A stretch of 64,000 nt of DNA from Mycobacterium sp. PO1 (GCF_017312405.1 NZ_BLTG01000012.1:1-64000); one strand, 5' to 3'. Counted from the stretch's first letter, positions 26,007 to 35,555 are shown. A program made the numbers and translations. The notes: generated from the sequence alone by a model not told the origin.

Positions 26007-28358
26007 TCAGTCCCTGGCGAAGGCCCGGCCGAGCTCACGCTCGGCGTCGAGGTAGGGCGCGCCCGAGACGTCGACGACGATCCGGCCGATCGTGCCGCCG
26101 GTGAACTCGAAGGGCGCCCGGTAGGCCGTCGACACCGGTTGCCCCGCATTGCGGCCCACGCTGACCCCGCCGCCGGCGAGGCCGAACATCACCGGGTGGG
26201 CCTTGACGCCGGTGCGGGAAGCCACCGCCGCGCCGTCGACATACAGCGTGACGTCCCCGACCGGGGTGTGGCTGCCCTCCACCGTGCCGGTGCGCGCGAA
26301 GCCGACCCCGACGACGTGGGCGCCCGCGGGCAGCGGGTCGTCCGCGCCGACGTGCTGTTCCTCCTCGCCGAAGAAGTTGTACACGAACTGCAGTCGGCCC
26401 TCGTCGACGTAGAGCACGTAACCACCATGTCCCGCACCCTGTTTGAACAGCACGCCGCGCACGTCCCCGCTGTCGACGGTCACGTCGGCCAGCACCGAGA
26501 ACGACCGGCCCGCGATGTTGACGCAGCCGCCGACCGCGACCGGGGCGGTGTGCGGGTAGTAGACGTAGCTCGTCCGGTCGCCGGCCAGCGAGGGCCGCCA
26601 CCGGCTGATCATCTCGAACACACCCAGATCGGACAGCGGGATGCCGTTGTACTTCTCGGCTTCCGACAACCACAGCGCCTGCAGTTCGGCGAGCTTGTCG
26701 GGGTATTCGGCGGCCAGGTCGTGGCACTGGCTGCGGTCGACGTCGAGATGGAAGAGCTCCCAGCGATCCTGGTCGAAATGCGACCACCCCGACGGCGCGG
26801 CGGGGTGCACGGCGCTGGCGAACCAGCCCCGGTGCCAGATGCCCCGGGTGCCCAGCATCGTGTAGAACTGGGTCTCCTTTCCCGTGGGTGCGTCCGGATC
26901 AGCCAGGGCCACTTTGAAGCTGACGCCGTCCAACGGTTTCTGCGGAATGCCTTTCACGGTGGCCGGCGCCACGATCCCGAGCAGGTCGTACACCGTCGGG
27001 GTGATGTCGCAGACGTTGACGTAGTTGTCGCGGATCTCTCCGTGCGCGGAAATACCTGCGGGCCAGGAGATGATCGCGGCATCGGCGATCCCGCCCTCGT
27101 GCGAGGCGTAGCGCTTGTACAGCTTGTAGGGGGTGTTGAACGCCATCGCCCACCCGATCGGGTAGTGCCCGTAGGTCGTGGGGCCGCCCAGTTCGTCGAA
27201 GAAGCGCATGCTGTCCTCGACGGTGTCGATGTAGCCGTTGAAGAACTTGCCCTCGTTGACGGATCCGTTCGGCCCGCCCTCACCGCTGGCGCCGTTGTCA
27301 CTGATCACGACGATGATGGTGTTGTCGAGCTGACCGGACTCCTCGAGATAGTCCAGGATGCGGCCGATCTGCGCATCGGTGTAGGACAGGAAACCGGCGA
27401 ACACCTCGGCCATGCGGGCGAACAGCTTCTTCTCGTCCTCGCTGAGCTCATCCCACGGACGCACCGTGTCCTGCTCGGGCCAGGGTTGCCCGTCCGGGCC
27501 GGTGACATCCCTGTACGGGTTGACCGGGGAGAGCTCGGTGTCCGGCGCGACGATGCCGAGCCGCTTCTGGTTCTCCAGCACGATCTCTCGGTACTGTTCG
27601 TAACCCATGTCGAAGGTGCCGGCGTAGCGGTCCGCCCACTCGGTGAACACATGATGGGGGGCATGTCCGGCGCCCGGGCAGACGTAGGAGAACCAGGGTT
27701 TGTCCGATGCGATCATCGTCGAATCACGGATGAATTCGATGGTCCGGTCGGCCATGTCCTTGGAGAAGTGGTAACCCTCCTCCGGCGTGGCGGGCGCCTC
27801 GACCGGATGCCCGTCGTAGACCAGTTCCGGGTACCACTGGTCGGTCTCGCCGCCCATGAACCCGTAGAACCGGTCGAAGCCGCGGGAGAGTGGCCAGTGT
27901 CGGCGGGTGGCAGCGAGATTGGACTCTTCCAGCGGCGTCAGATGCCATTTTCCGACACAGGACGTGCTGTAGCCGCGTTCGGCGAGCACCTCCGAGATCA
28001 GGGCGGTGTCAGGGGGAATGCGGCCGTTGATGCCGGGGAAACCCTCGGTGAACTCTTCGACGATCGCCATGCCGACCGTGGTGGCGTTGCGTCCGGTCAG
28101 CAGTGAGGCACGCGTGGGCGAGCACAGGGCGGTGGTGTGGAACTGCGAAAGCCGGACTCCGCGTTCGGCGATGCGGCGCATGGCCGGCATGTCGACCAGC
28201 CCACCGAAGCAGTCCCAGGTCGCGATACCCACGTCGTCCCAGACGAGATAGAGCACGTTGGGGGCGTCGGGCGGCGCGGTGGGCGGCGCGTAGGGGCCCC
28301 AATCCGGTTCGGAATCCCGGATGTCCAGTTCGATCCTGCCGTTGAACTCCGTCGCCAT
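26007..28358 (-). CDS. atsA: Type I arylsulfatase
   Basis: A 783-residue sulfatase with the formylglycine signature CSPTRASLLTGR, whose C79 is the modification site. Metal-binding Asp residues appear in YLVWDDVG (D41, D42) and VISDNGASGEGGPNG. Length matches M. tuberculosis AtsA (Rv0711), which hydrolyses sulfate esters and can be used to scavenge sulfate. No signal peptide is visible. The C-terminal 200 residues form a beta-rich domain. It is the first gene of an operon with lipoprotein, FGE and PPOX genes. Confidence 0.95.
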   Translation of the reverse strand: MATEFNGRIELDIRDSEPDWGPYAPPTAPPDAPNVLYLVWDDVGIATWDCFGGLVDMPAMRRIAERGVRLSQFHTTALCSPTRASLLTGRNATTVGMAIVEEFTEGFPGINGRIPPDTALISEVLAERGYSTSCVGKWHLTPLEESNLAATRRHWPLSRGFDRFYGFMGGETDQWYPELVYDGHPVEAPATPEEGYHFSKDMADRTIEFIRDSTMIASDKPWFSYVCPGAGHAPHHVFTEWADRYAGTFDMGYEQYREIVLENQKRLGIVAPDTELSPVNPYRDVTGPDGQPWPEQDTVRPWDELSEDEKKLFARMAEVFAGFLSYTDAQIGRILDYLEESGQLDNTIIVVISDNGASGEGGPNGSVNEGKFFNGYIDTVEDSMRFFDELGGPTTYGHYPIGWAMAFNTPYKLYKRYASHEGGIADAAIISWPAGISAHGEIRDNYVNVCDITPTVYDLLGIVAPATVKGIPQKPLDGVSFKVALADPDAPTGKETQFYTMLGTRGIWHRGWFASAVHPAAPSGWSHFDQDRWELFHLDVDRSQCHDLAAEYPDKLAELQALWLSEAEKYNGIPLSDLGVFEMISRWRPSLAGDRTSYVYYPHTAPVAVGGCVNIAGRSFSVLADVTVDSGDVRGVLFKQGAGHGGYVLYVDEGRLQFVYNFFGEEEQHVGADDPLPAGAHVVGVGFARTGTVEGSHTPVGDVTLYVDGAAVASRTGVKAHPVMFGLAGGGVSVGRNAGQPVSTAYRAPFEFTGGTIGRIVVDVSGAPYLDAERELGRAFARD

Positions 28359-28447
28359 AACGCCCCGTCCCTGTCGGTGGTGCCGCGTCAGCCCTGCTCG
28401 CGGCAGACACTACACCGGCTCGAATGGCGAGGTCGGCTGATTCCTCG

Positions 28448-30118
28448 CTAGTCCGTCACCGCGGGTTCGTTGACCCGGTAGAGCCGCCAATCGGGCTGAC
28501 TGTCGCCGTCGTTGGGGATCTCCAGTTCCAGAGTGGCGATGTCGGCACCGGTCTCGTAGAGGGTGGGGTAGCGCAGATTCAGGGCATCGGAGACGCCCCG
28601 CCCTTCGTTGGGCACCGCCAGCAGGTAGCGGATTCCCCCGGCGGCCGGGTCGTTGAGTCGTTCGGTGAAGTCGCCGTCCGACGGGATGACGAACGTGTTG
28701 GGGTTCTCCGACGCCGCCAGCACCGCGAACCCGTAGACCGTATCGGTGATCACCGACGAATCGGGCAGATCGAGGCTGTCGAGATAGTCGGCGATCGTGC
28801 GCTCGGTCGAGAACGTCGCGGCGATGCGGTGTTCGAGCGCCTTGCGTTCGGTCACGTTGTCCGGGTCCGGCGACAACACCGCGCCGAGCGCGTACTCCTG
28901 CGGCGCGTACCGGGGCATGCCCATCCCCCACGCCGTGACCGGCACGGTGACCGCGAACAGCAGGGCCACCGGGGCGTAAGTCGGCCACCCGCGGCGCCGA
29001 GGGGGCTGCGCCTCGACGCGCGGCGGCGCGTAGCGGCCCCGGCGCCGCGCCTCGACGAGCACCCCGTCCGGGACGGCCAGCATCGCCAGGCAGGCGGTCA
29101 GCGGTATGGCGATGATGTAGAACCGCAGGAACGGAAAGGTCGACCCTGACGCGTAGCTGTAGGCCTGGAAGGCCAGCGCGGCGCCGTAGATGCCCAGCGG
29201 CACCAGCATCACCTGCCAGTTCGGGGTGTCCCATCGGCGCGCCACGCCCCACATGGCGATGGGCACCAGGGTGGGCGCCAGCAGCGTGATGCAGGCGAGG
29301 GCGAACAGCAGCCCGCCGCCGAACGAGGGTGCGGATGCCCCGGACTGCTCCAGGATCGCGGCGTTGCCGTACTGAGAGGTGAACTGCGCGAACGCCTCCC
29401 CGGTGATCAACCAGCTGATCGCGGCCCAGCCGAGGAAGGTGGCCAGCCCCGGCCCGCTGACCAGGATGACGTCGAGCAGTGCCCGCCGGACCCGGGGCGG
29501 CGGCGCGGCGCGGCGGTAGGTGGTGACACCGACCAGTACGCCCGCTGCCGCGACACAGGCCACCGCGTCGTAGCGGGTCAGGTAGGCCAATCCCATCGCG
29601 ATACCGCCCGCGGTCACGAGGTGGTGCACATCGTCGTCGACCATCCACATGATCAGCCTGCGGACCGCCCACGACATGAAGAAGATGAACGGCGCCTCGC
29701 TCATCCCGTTGGCGCCGTAGAACACGATCATCGGGTTGAGCGCGAATGCGGCGGTGACGGCCAGCGTGTAGCAGCGCGGCAGCCCCCGGTCCAGGCCCAT
29801 TCCGGCGATCTGGACGACCGCGCCGGCCATGAACAGCGCCGACATCAGCGTGCCCGAGAAGGCGCGTTCGGCGATGTCGGGCCAGATCGGGCTCAATGTC
29901 AGGAACGGTATCTGCACCATCGCGGTCAGCGGCGTGAAGATGAAACCGATGGCGGCCAGGTGCGGGTCCCGGCTGAACAGCACCGACTGCGCCGCCGTCA
30001 CGCGCGACAGCGCGTCACCCAGGATGAAGCCGTGCCGCACCTGCAGCCAGTAGCCCACCGCGCCGTAGAGGACGAACGCTGCGAAGAAGACCATGACCAG
30101 CAGGCGCCGCCGGGTCAT
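28448..30118 (-). CDS. GT39/ArnT-like membrane glycosyltransferase
   Basis: A 556-residue integral membrane protein with 9-12 hydrophobic helices and a C-terminal extracytoplasmic part (about residues 390-556). An acidic site in the first periplasmic loop (GFILGDALSRV) and the pattern GMSEAPFIFFMSW resemble polyprenol-phosphate-sugar glycosyltransferases of the GT-C fold. Such enzymes transfer sugars from lipid-linked donors outside the membrane. It is the last gene of a four-gene cluster, overlapping the GT2 gene by ATGA. It may decorate the polymer made by that enzyme. Confidence 0.75.
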   Translation of the reverse strand: MTRRRLLVMVFFAAFVLYGAVGYWLQVRHGFILGDALSRVTAAQSVLFSRDPHLAAIGFIFTPLTAMVQIPFLTLSPIWPDIAERAFSGTLMSALFMAGAVVQIAGMGLDRGLPRCYTLAVTAAFALNPMIVFYGANGMSEAPFIFFMSWAVRRLIMWMVDDDVHHLVTAGGIAMGLAYLTRYDAVACVAAAGVLVGVTTYRRAAPPPRVRRALLDVILVSGPGLATFLGWAAISWLITGEAFAQFTSQYGNAAILEQSGASAPSFGGGLLFALACITLLAPTLVPIAMWGVARRWDTPNWQVMLVPLGIYGAALAFQAYSYASGSTFPFLRFYIIAIPLTACLAMLAVPDGVLVEARRRGRYAPPRVEAQPPRRRGWPTYAPVALLFAVTVPVTAWGMGMPRYAPQEYALGAVLSPDPDNVTERKALEHRIAATFSTERTIADYLDSLDLPDSSVITDTVYGFAVLAASENPNTFVIPSDGDFTERLNDPAAGGIRYLLAVPNEGRGVSDALNLRYPTLYETGADIATLELEIPNDGDSQPDWRLYRVNEPAVTD

Positions 30119-31623
30119 GGCGCCCCGGCTTTTCGACTGTCGGGCTTCTGGGTGTCGGCCGGATGTTCAGCCGGCTTGTCCGCCAGGCCGTGAAAGGTCT
30201 TCTCCCAGTAGGACGGATTACGGATCATCTGGTACAGGCCCTTGGCGGCCGCAACACTCATCATCACCCAGAAGACCGGCACCGTGATGGCGGCGAGCAG
30301 CAGATCGCTGCGGTCGTCCTCGCGCAGCGCGATCAGGTTCATCATGATCGTCGCGGCGTTGCCGAGCACCAGGGCCACCAACGCGGGGAAGTAGATGTAG
30401 GGCGGGAAGACCTCCTCGACCACCTTCGGCTGCCCCAGGAACCACAGCACGGTGATGAGCCAGAACACCAGGTTGAGCACCGACACGATCGGGGTGCCAC
30501 CCAGCACGAGGTTGAACCGCAGGAAGCTGCGGAACCCGACGGTCTTGTACAGCCGCACGGGCCGGCGGATCTGGACCAGCCAGGTCTGCAGATAGCCCTT
30601 GTACCAGCGCGAGCGCTGCCGCACCCAGTTGATCGGGTCGCTGTTGGCCTCCTCGAGTGTGTACGAGTCGATCACGGCGGTGTGGTATCCGCTCGAGGCG
30701 ATCCGCAGGCCGAGGTCGGCGTCCTCGGTGACGTTGAACGGATCCCACGCGCCGATCTCGTCGAGGACCTCGCGACGCAGATGATTCGACGTGCCGCCCA
30801 ACGGGATCGGAGAGGTCGACACCATCATCCCGGGCAGCAGATACCCGAACCACAGCCCGTATTCCGCGGTGAACCACGCGGTGAGGATGTTCTGATGCCC
30901 GTTGTGGTACACCAGCTTCGCCTGCACGCACGCCACATTGTCGGGCAGTGACCGGAAGGCGGCCACCACGCGGCGCAACTGCAGCGGTTCGGGCAGATCC
31001 TCGGCGTCGTAGATCGTGACGATCTCCCCGGACGCGAAATGCAGACCGTAGTTGCACGCCTTGGGTTTGGTGCGCGGGTGCGCGGGCGGGACCAGACACA
31101 GGGTGATCGCCTCGGACTCCGCGCAGGCGCGGGCGGCAGCGATGGTGAGGTCGTCGTCGGCTTCGAGCAGCAGCAGCACCTGGAGCTTGTCGCGGGGGTA
31201 TTCCAGGGCGGCCATCGCGCCGATGAGGTCACCCACCACTTCGGGCTCGTTGTAGGCGGGAACCAGAATCGTGTACGGCGGCAGATCCTCGTCGGGGATC
31301 GCCCGGGCCGCCTCGTCGGAGATGCCGATGGGCCGCGAGCGCAGGCCCTGCCGGAAGATCAGGACCCGGTCGGTCATCGTCAGCAGGTACGCGACGGTGC
31401 TCACCCCGACCAGTACCACCGCGGTGGCCATCGACCACTTCACCGCGCAGACGATCGTGATGAGCAGCGCCGACCACAGCAGCACCCGCTGCCAGCCCAC
31501 CACCGCCACCGCCGCCGAGCGCACCGGATCGTCTTCGCGCAGGCCCTCGATCGCCCGGTGCAGCGCATGGCGCTGTGCCGGTGTCAGTTCCGCGGCGTCG
31601 GGCTCCTCGGTCGGCGCGCTCAC
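30115..31623 (-). CDS. GT2 processive membrane glycosyltransferase (BcsA/NfrB-like)
   Basis: A 502-residue family 2 glycosyltransferase with the full processive set: LEADDDLT (D156-D158), a DxD as YDAEDL (D206, D209), TED at 299-301 as catalytic base, and QRSRW (336-340). Two N-terminal helices (about residues 47-85) and three to four C-terminal helices would form the export channel, as in cellulose and chitin synthases. No PilZ domain is present. The start is a GTG overlapping the upstream gene's TGA. With the adjacent BcsB-like protein it suggests synthesis and export of a linear exopolysaccharide. Confidence 0.88.
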   Translation of the reverse strand: MSAPTEEPDAAELTPAQRHALHRAIEGLREDDPVRSAAVAVVGWQRVLLWSALLITIVCAVKWSMATAVVLVGVSTVAYLLTMTDRVLIFRQGLRSRPIGISDEAARAIPDEDLPPYTILVPAYNEPEVVGDLIGAMAALEYPRDKLQVLLLLEADDDLTIAAARACAESEAITLCLVPPAHPRTKPKACNYGLHFASGEIVTIYDAEDLPEPLQLRRVVAAFRSLPDNVACVQAKLVYHNGHQNILTAWFTAEYGLWFGYLLPGMMVSTSPIPLGGTSNHLRREVLDEIGAWDPFNVTEDADLGLRIASSGYHTAVIDSYTLEEANSDPINWVRQRSRWYKGYLQTWLVQIRRPVRLYKTVGFRSFLRFNLVLGGTPIVSVLNLVFWLITVLWFLGQPKVVEEVFPPYIYFPALVALVLGNAATIMMNLIALREDDRSDLLLAAITVPVFWVMMSVAAAKGLYQMIRNPSYWEKTFHGLADKPAEHPADTQKPDSRKAGAP

Positions 31624-33143
31624 GCCGGTGAACCCGTCTGCGCGGCGATCAACGCCCGGCCGAATGTCGTGAGCAACGCGGCGTCCTTCCAGGTGGGATC
31701 CTCCTGGAACAGGACGTCGTTGCCGCGGAACAGCAGGGTCAGCAGCGTCGAGATGGACGGCAGCAGGCTCTGCGTCGGCTCGGGAAACGGCGCGCCGGGT
31801 TCGTGATTGTCGACCGCGAACACCGTCACCCGCTGGGCGAGTTGGTCGTCGCCCCAGACGAACTCGAGCGAGTTCCAGGTCACCAGCAACTTGTCGTCGA
31901 CCACCGAGATCATGTGGCCTGTCACGTCCTCGCTCAGTTTGACGTCGTCCGGATCACTGATCCGGGCGGCCGTGAGGCCGTAGAGCACCCGGGTTGGGAA
32001 GGTGCGAAACGCGTAAGGCCGGGGGCTGACCGTGCTGTCCACGACGAGGGTACGGGGCCGGGAGAACTTGTCCCAGCGGGGATCACCGACGTCGGCGGTG
32101 ATCCGCTGGCGCACCAGCACGGCGCCGGGGCCGAACATCCGCGACACCGGGAACTTCTGAGTGCTCTGGGTGGTCCATCCCAGCGGAGCCACCATCGGCA
32201 GTTCCTGCCGTAGCGGATAAGGGCTGGACCGCGGAGCGGGAGCTTCGCCGTCGGTGGTCGGAAGCTGGAACTGTGCCAGGGCCAGAGTGCACACCAGGAC
32301 CAGCGGGATGCCGGCCCACACCTGTTTGGCGGCAATGGGTTCGACCTTGCGTTCGAGCACCCTCTTGGGCTGGCCGCGGCGGGCGTGGAGGTAGCCCGCT
32401 GCACCCACCGCGCACAGGGCGGCCAGCGCAGGCACCTGCTGGTACACCAGCAGCGGGGCGTCGTGCAGGAAGATCGTGATGACGGCGAGCAGGGCGAATC
32501 CGATCACCCAGGCGGCGACGGAGGCGATGAACCCGCGGCGGTACGTCCGTCCCATCGCGATACCGGCGCCCACCCCGGAGATCAGCAGTGTCGCCGCGCC
32601 CGCACTGGTCTTGCCGCCACCGAAGGTCAACACGGCCAGGTAGTAGGGCAGCGGGAAAACCATCAGCAGCATGCCCCACACCCACGCGAACCGGATGACC
32701 GGGCGCAGGCCGAACAGCAGCACCGCGGCCGACGTCACGAACAACCACATCGCGACCAGGTCCAGTCGAAGCAGCAGGAAGTACAGGTCGTACCGCGGCA
32801 GCAGCACCCACTGGATCAAGATTCCCACGCCCATCGCCATCAGGCCGACGATGATGTCGGTCTGACGGTCGTGGATGGGCAGCTCGGTGCGCCTGCGACG
32901 CGCGACGGCGAACGCCACCAGGACTGCCGCGACGGGCACGGTCCACACGAACCCGCCCAGACTGCCGTTCCGGGTGACCTCGACCAGGCTCAGCAGGCTC
33001 TGGTGGAACGCCACGGCGGTCGTCACGATGATGAACGCCCAGCGCAGGACCAACCGGTAGACCGGGTGCAGGTCGTAATACCGCTGCGCGAACGAGACAT
33101 CGGCTGCGGCGCCGTCCTCGGCAGTGGCCGGGCCGGCGGTCAT
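31620..33143 (-). CDS. Multi-pass membrane protein with C-terminal soluble domain (exosortase-like topology, no catalytic Cys)
   Basis: A 507-residue protein with about 8-10 helices up to residue 290 and a soluble C-terminal domain of about 200 residues. The membrane half has the spacing and the FPLPYYLAV turn seen in exosortase/EpsH proteins, and the C-terminal part resembles the EpsI-type partner domain that is often fused to them. However, no conserved Cys or downstream Arg/His triad is visible, so peptidase activity is unlikely. It may be an assembly or anchoring partner of the polysaccharide synthase. Start chosen at the ATGA overlap with the BcsB-like gene; 32 upstream codons are rejected. 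Confidence 0.65.
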   Translation of the reverse strand: MTAGPATAEDGAAADVSFAQRYYDLHPVYRLVLRWAFIIVTTAVAFHQSLLSLVEVTRNGSLGGFVWTVPVAAVLVAFAVARRRRTELPIHDRQTDIIVGLMAMGVGILIQWVLLPRYDLYFLLLRLDLVAMWLFVTSAAVLLFGLRPVIRFAWVWGMLLMVFPLPYYLAVLTFGGGKTSAGAATLLISGVGAGIAMGRTYRRGFIASVAAWVIGFALLAVITIFLHDAPLLVYQQVPALAALCAVGAAGYLHARRGQPKRVLERKVEPIAAKQVWAGIPLVLVCTLALAQFQLPTTDGEAPAPRSSPYPLRQELPMVAPLGWTTQSTQKFPVSRMFGPGAVLVRQRITADVGDPRWDKFSRPRTLVVDSTVSPRPYAFRTFPTRVLYGLTAARISDPDDVKLSEDVTGHMISVVDDKLLVTWNSLEFVWGDDQLAQRVTVFAVDNHEPGAPFPEPTQSLLPSISTLLTLLFRGNDVLFQEDPTWKDAALLTTFGRALIAAQTGSPA

Positions 33144-35095
33144 GACGTCGGCGATTTCCGTCGTGCACGCGCCACGATCACCACCACCGCGAGCACCACC
33201 GACACTGCCGCGAGCGCGATCGCCGCCCACGCCCACCACGGCAGGCCCGCGTCGGGGGCCGACGGTGCGTCGGTGTCCTGCTCCTCGGCCTGGTCGGCGC
33301 CGTACACCACGGGCTGGCGGTCGGCGGTGGCGATCACCGCCGTCCCGTCCAGACTCGACCAGCGCTGGACATTCTCGCCGAGCCAGCTCAGTAGCGCGTC
33401 GACCTGCTCGGGGGCGTCGTTCGACGTCGCGACCAGCATGCTGCGCCCGTCGTCGTACACCGTCTGCAGAGAACCGAACCGCAGCGCCGGATCCAGCGTG
33501 AGCGTGGTGGTCTCCCCCGGTTCGCCGGCGCGCTGCACCGTCAACTCACCGTCGGCGCCTGGCTCGATCGGCAGCGCGACGGTGTCGTCGGTCCAGCGTT
33601 CGGCGCTGACCAACAGCGCCGGCGCCGAATCGGCGACGGCGTCGCCGAGCGGCATGACGCTGGTGTCGATCGGCAGCGCCGAGAGTCGCTGCAGCCCGAC
33701 CATGATGTCGGTGGCGCGGCGCAGGTCGTCGAACCCCCCGCCGAGGCCGACCACGGTGCGGGGCATCAGCGACTGCGGCATCGACTGGAAGCCACCGGGC
33801 ACCGGGGGGTCGGCGGGGCTGCTCAGCACCGGGCTCTCACCGTCGATGGTCAGCGTCAGCGGCTGGAACTCACCGCAGCGGCCGGTGTCTCCGCTGATGT
33901 CCAGGCGCAACCCCAGGTTGGTGTAGCGCTGCAGCAGCCTGTCGGGCACGTCGACCCAGCGGTCGATCGCACCGGACGAGTCGGCGGGCCAGCGGTCGAT
34001 CGTCTCCCCCGCGATGGAGGCGACCAGCTGACCGCCGATCGATTCGGGCAGCGGTGTGTACGAGCCCTGCAGGTGCACCCTGATGCCGTGCGCCGACCTG
34101 CCCAGGCGGGTCTGGTCCAGGCCGATGTTCACCTGAGGTGACAGCGCCACCGCGTTGACGCCCGGCTGCCCGAGCCGACGCAGCGTGGTCTGGTCGCCGG
34201 GCAGCTGCGGCGTCGAGTTCAACGGGCCCGCCACCGCTTTGGACGCGAGCGCCAACCGGTTGACGTCGCTGGCCAGCAGCCGGCTCTGGTTGGCCAGCGC
34301 GTCCGGTGGCCCCTCGATGATCAGCGCGGGCACCCCGTCGGTGGGCAGCAGGGACACCCCGACGTCGGGTCCCTCCCTGATCAGGATCTGGCGTTGCAGC
34401 GGCGCGGACGGCCCCGGCGGCGCGCTCTGCCGGTCGGGCAGGGGCACGACGATGATGTCGGGCGCCTGTGATCCGAACTGTGCGGCGATGGCAGTGGCCA
34501 GACGAACCGTGGCATCCGATTCCGCCTGCGACGGTTCGGCACTGACGAAGATCGTCAGCTGGCGCAACACCGGCGGCAGGAAGTCGGCCACCACCGTGGG
34601 TGCGATCTCCACCCCGGCGAACGCCACGGCTCCGTCGGAGAACCGCAGCGGGTTCGTCGGATCCAGGCAGTATCCCGGCACCGGCAGCAGGTAGCTGCGC
34701 AGGATGACGGTGACCGCGTTGTCGACGATCTCGGCCCCGGCGAGCGGAATGGACACCGGCACACGCTCACCCGGCGGGATGTCGACGCGGGAGAGGGTGC
34801 GGTCCTCCTGCATGACGGTCACGGTTGCGCTCTGCACATTCACGGGCAGTTGCGTGGTCACGTTCAACGCGACCGGCGCGAGGCCCGACGGCACCGGGAT
34901 CGTCAGGGTTTCGGTGCCCTGGATACCGTAAAACGCCAGATCAGCAGGCGCTCCGAGCTGCACGAGCGGCAACGTGGGCGCTGCAGACACCCCGCCGTCT
35001 CCCGGCGGCTGGCTCATAGCCACCGGCGAGATCAGCAACGCTGTCAGCGTCACCGCGGCGAGCAATCGCACTGCTGTCCCGACATTCCCCCTCAT
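33140..35095 (-). CDS. BcsB-like cellulose synthase accessory protein
   Basis: A 651-residue exported protein with a signal peptide (about residues 1-28), long beta-rich repeats and a C-terminal membrane helix (WWAWAAIALAAVSVVLAVVV) followed by a basic cytoplasmic tail. This is the topology of BcsB, which guides the nascent glucan from the synthase across the envelope. The segments YGIQGTETLTIPVP and VQSATVTVMQEDRTLSRVDI fit the first carbohydrate-binding and flavodoxin-like repeats. It is the promoter-proximal gene of the four-gene cluster and lies just downstream of the S10 terminator. Confidence 0.8.
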   Translation of the reverse strand: MRGNVGTAVRLLAAVTLTALLISPVAMSQPPGDGGVSAAPTLPLVQLGAPADLAFYGIQGTETLTIPVPSGLAPVALNVTTQLPVNVQSATVTVMQEDRTLSRVDIPPGERVPVSIPLAGAEIVDNAVTVILRSYLLPVPGYCLDPTNPLRFSDGAVAFAGVEIAPTVVADFLPPVLRQLTIFVSAEPSQAESDATVRLATAIAAQFGSQAPDIIVVPLPDRQSAPPGPSAPLQRQILIREGPDVGVSLLPTDGVPALIIEGPPDALANQSRLLASDVNRLALASKAVAGPLNSTPQLPGDQTTLRRLGQPGVNAVALSPQVNIGLDQTRLGRSAHGIRVHLQGSYTPLPESIGGQLVASIAGETIDRWPADSSGAIDRWVDVPDRLLQRYTNLGLRLDISGDTGRCGEFQPLTLTIDGESPVLSSPADPPVPGGFQSMPQSLMPRTVVGLGGGFDDLRRATDIMVGLQRLSALPIDTSVMPLGDAVADSAPALLVSAERWTDDTVALPIEPGADGELTVQRAGEPGETTTLTLDPALRFGSLQTVYDDGRSMLVATSNDAPEQVDALLSWLGENVQRWSSLDGTAVIATADRQPVVYGADQAEEQDTDAPSAPDAGLPWWAWAAIALAAVSVVLAVVVIVARARRKSPTS

Positions 35096-35182
35096 CGCAG
35101 GTCAGCGTAATGCCAATGATGCTCACGCAAATCCGAAAACCACGATCGTGACACAGTGGTCAGGGTCGTGCGCGCACGCAGA

Positions 35183-35213
35183 AGCCCCCGCCGCCATCAG
35201 GCGTGCGGGGGCT
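35183..35213 (-). terminator. S10 operon terminator
   Basis: A perfect 9-bp stem (AGCCCCCGC / GCGGGGGCT) begins 40 nt after the rpsQ stop, and an inner CGCC/GGCG stem extends it further. It separates the S10 operon from the polysaccharide cluster on the same strand. Confidence 0.75.
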
Positions 35214-35252
35214 GCGCGGTGAGCGTCGGATACGCTCGGATCTACCTCGGAC

Positions 35253-35555
35253 CTACTTGGCCTTCTCGAGGATCTGCACCAGGCGCCAGCGCTTGGTGGC
35301 CGAGGTGGGCCGGGTCTCCATCAGCGAGACGCGGTCGCCGACGCCGGCGTCGCCGTTCTCGTCGTGGGCCTTGACCTTCTTGGTGGTCCGGATGATCTTG
35401 CCGTACAGCGGATGCATCTTGCGGTCTTCGAGCTCGACCACGATGGTCTTCTGCATCTTGTCGCTGACGACGTAACCGATCGCGGTCTTGCGGCGGCCGC
35501 GCGGCTTCTCGGTGCGGGGCGTCTTGGCCGGCCCCTTCGTGTTTGCTTCAGCCAT
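35253..35555 (-). CDS. rpsQ: 30S ribosomal protein S17
   Basis: S17 (100 residues) is an early-assembling OB-fold protein of the 30S body. [20 protein letters not shown] and [19 protein letters not shown] are characteristic. A basic actinobacterial N-terminal extension of about 22 residues precedes the core. It is the last gene of the S10 operon and overlaps rpmC by one base. Confidence 0.98.
   Translation of the reverse strand: MAEANTKGPAKTPRTEKPRGRRKTAIGYVVSDKMQKTIVVELEDRKMHPLYGKIIRTTKKVKAHDENGDAGVGDRVSLMETRPTSATKRWRLVQILEKAK

Noticed and set aside
25854..28106. 750-codon plus-strand open frame opposite atsA
   Set aside because: Composition is Arg/Gly/Val/Asp-rich without any recognisable domain. 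It is the antisense shadow of a well-supported sulfatase in GC-rich DNA. The same applies to plus-strand frames at 11722-13236, 40898-43300 (out of frame with P450) and 48051-49325.
28427..28448. GCGAGG/CCTCGC inverted repeat after the GT39-like gene as a terminator
   Set aside because: Only 6 bp with a 10-nt loop and overlapping the stop codon; too weak to call.
31620..33143. Active exosortase/archaeosortase with protein-sorting system
   Set aside because: No catalytic Cys-Arg-His motif and no candidate sorting-signal proteins were seen in the window.
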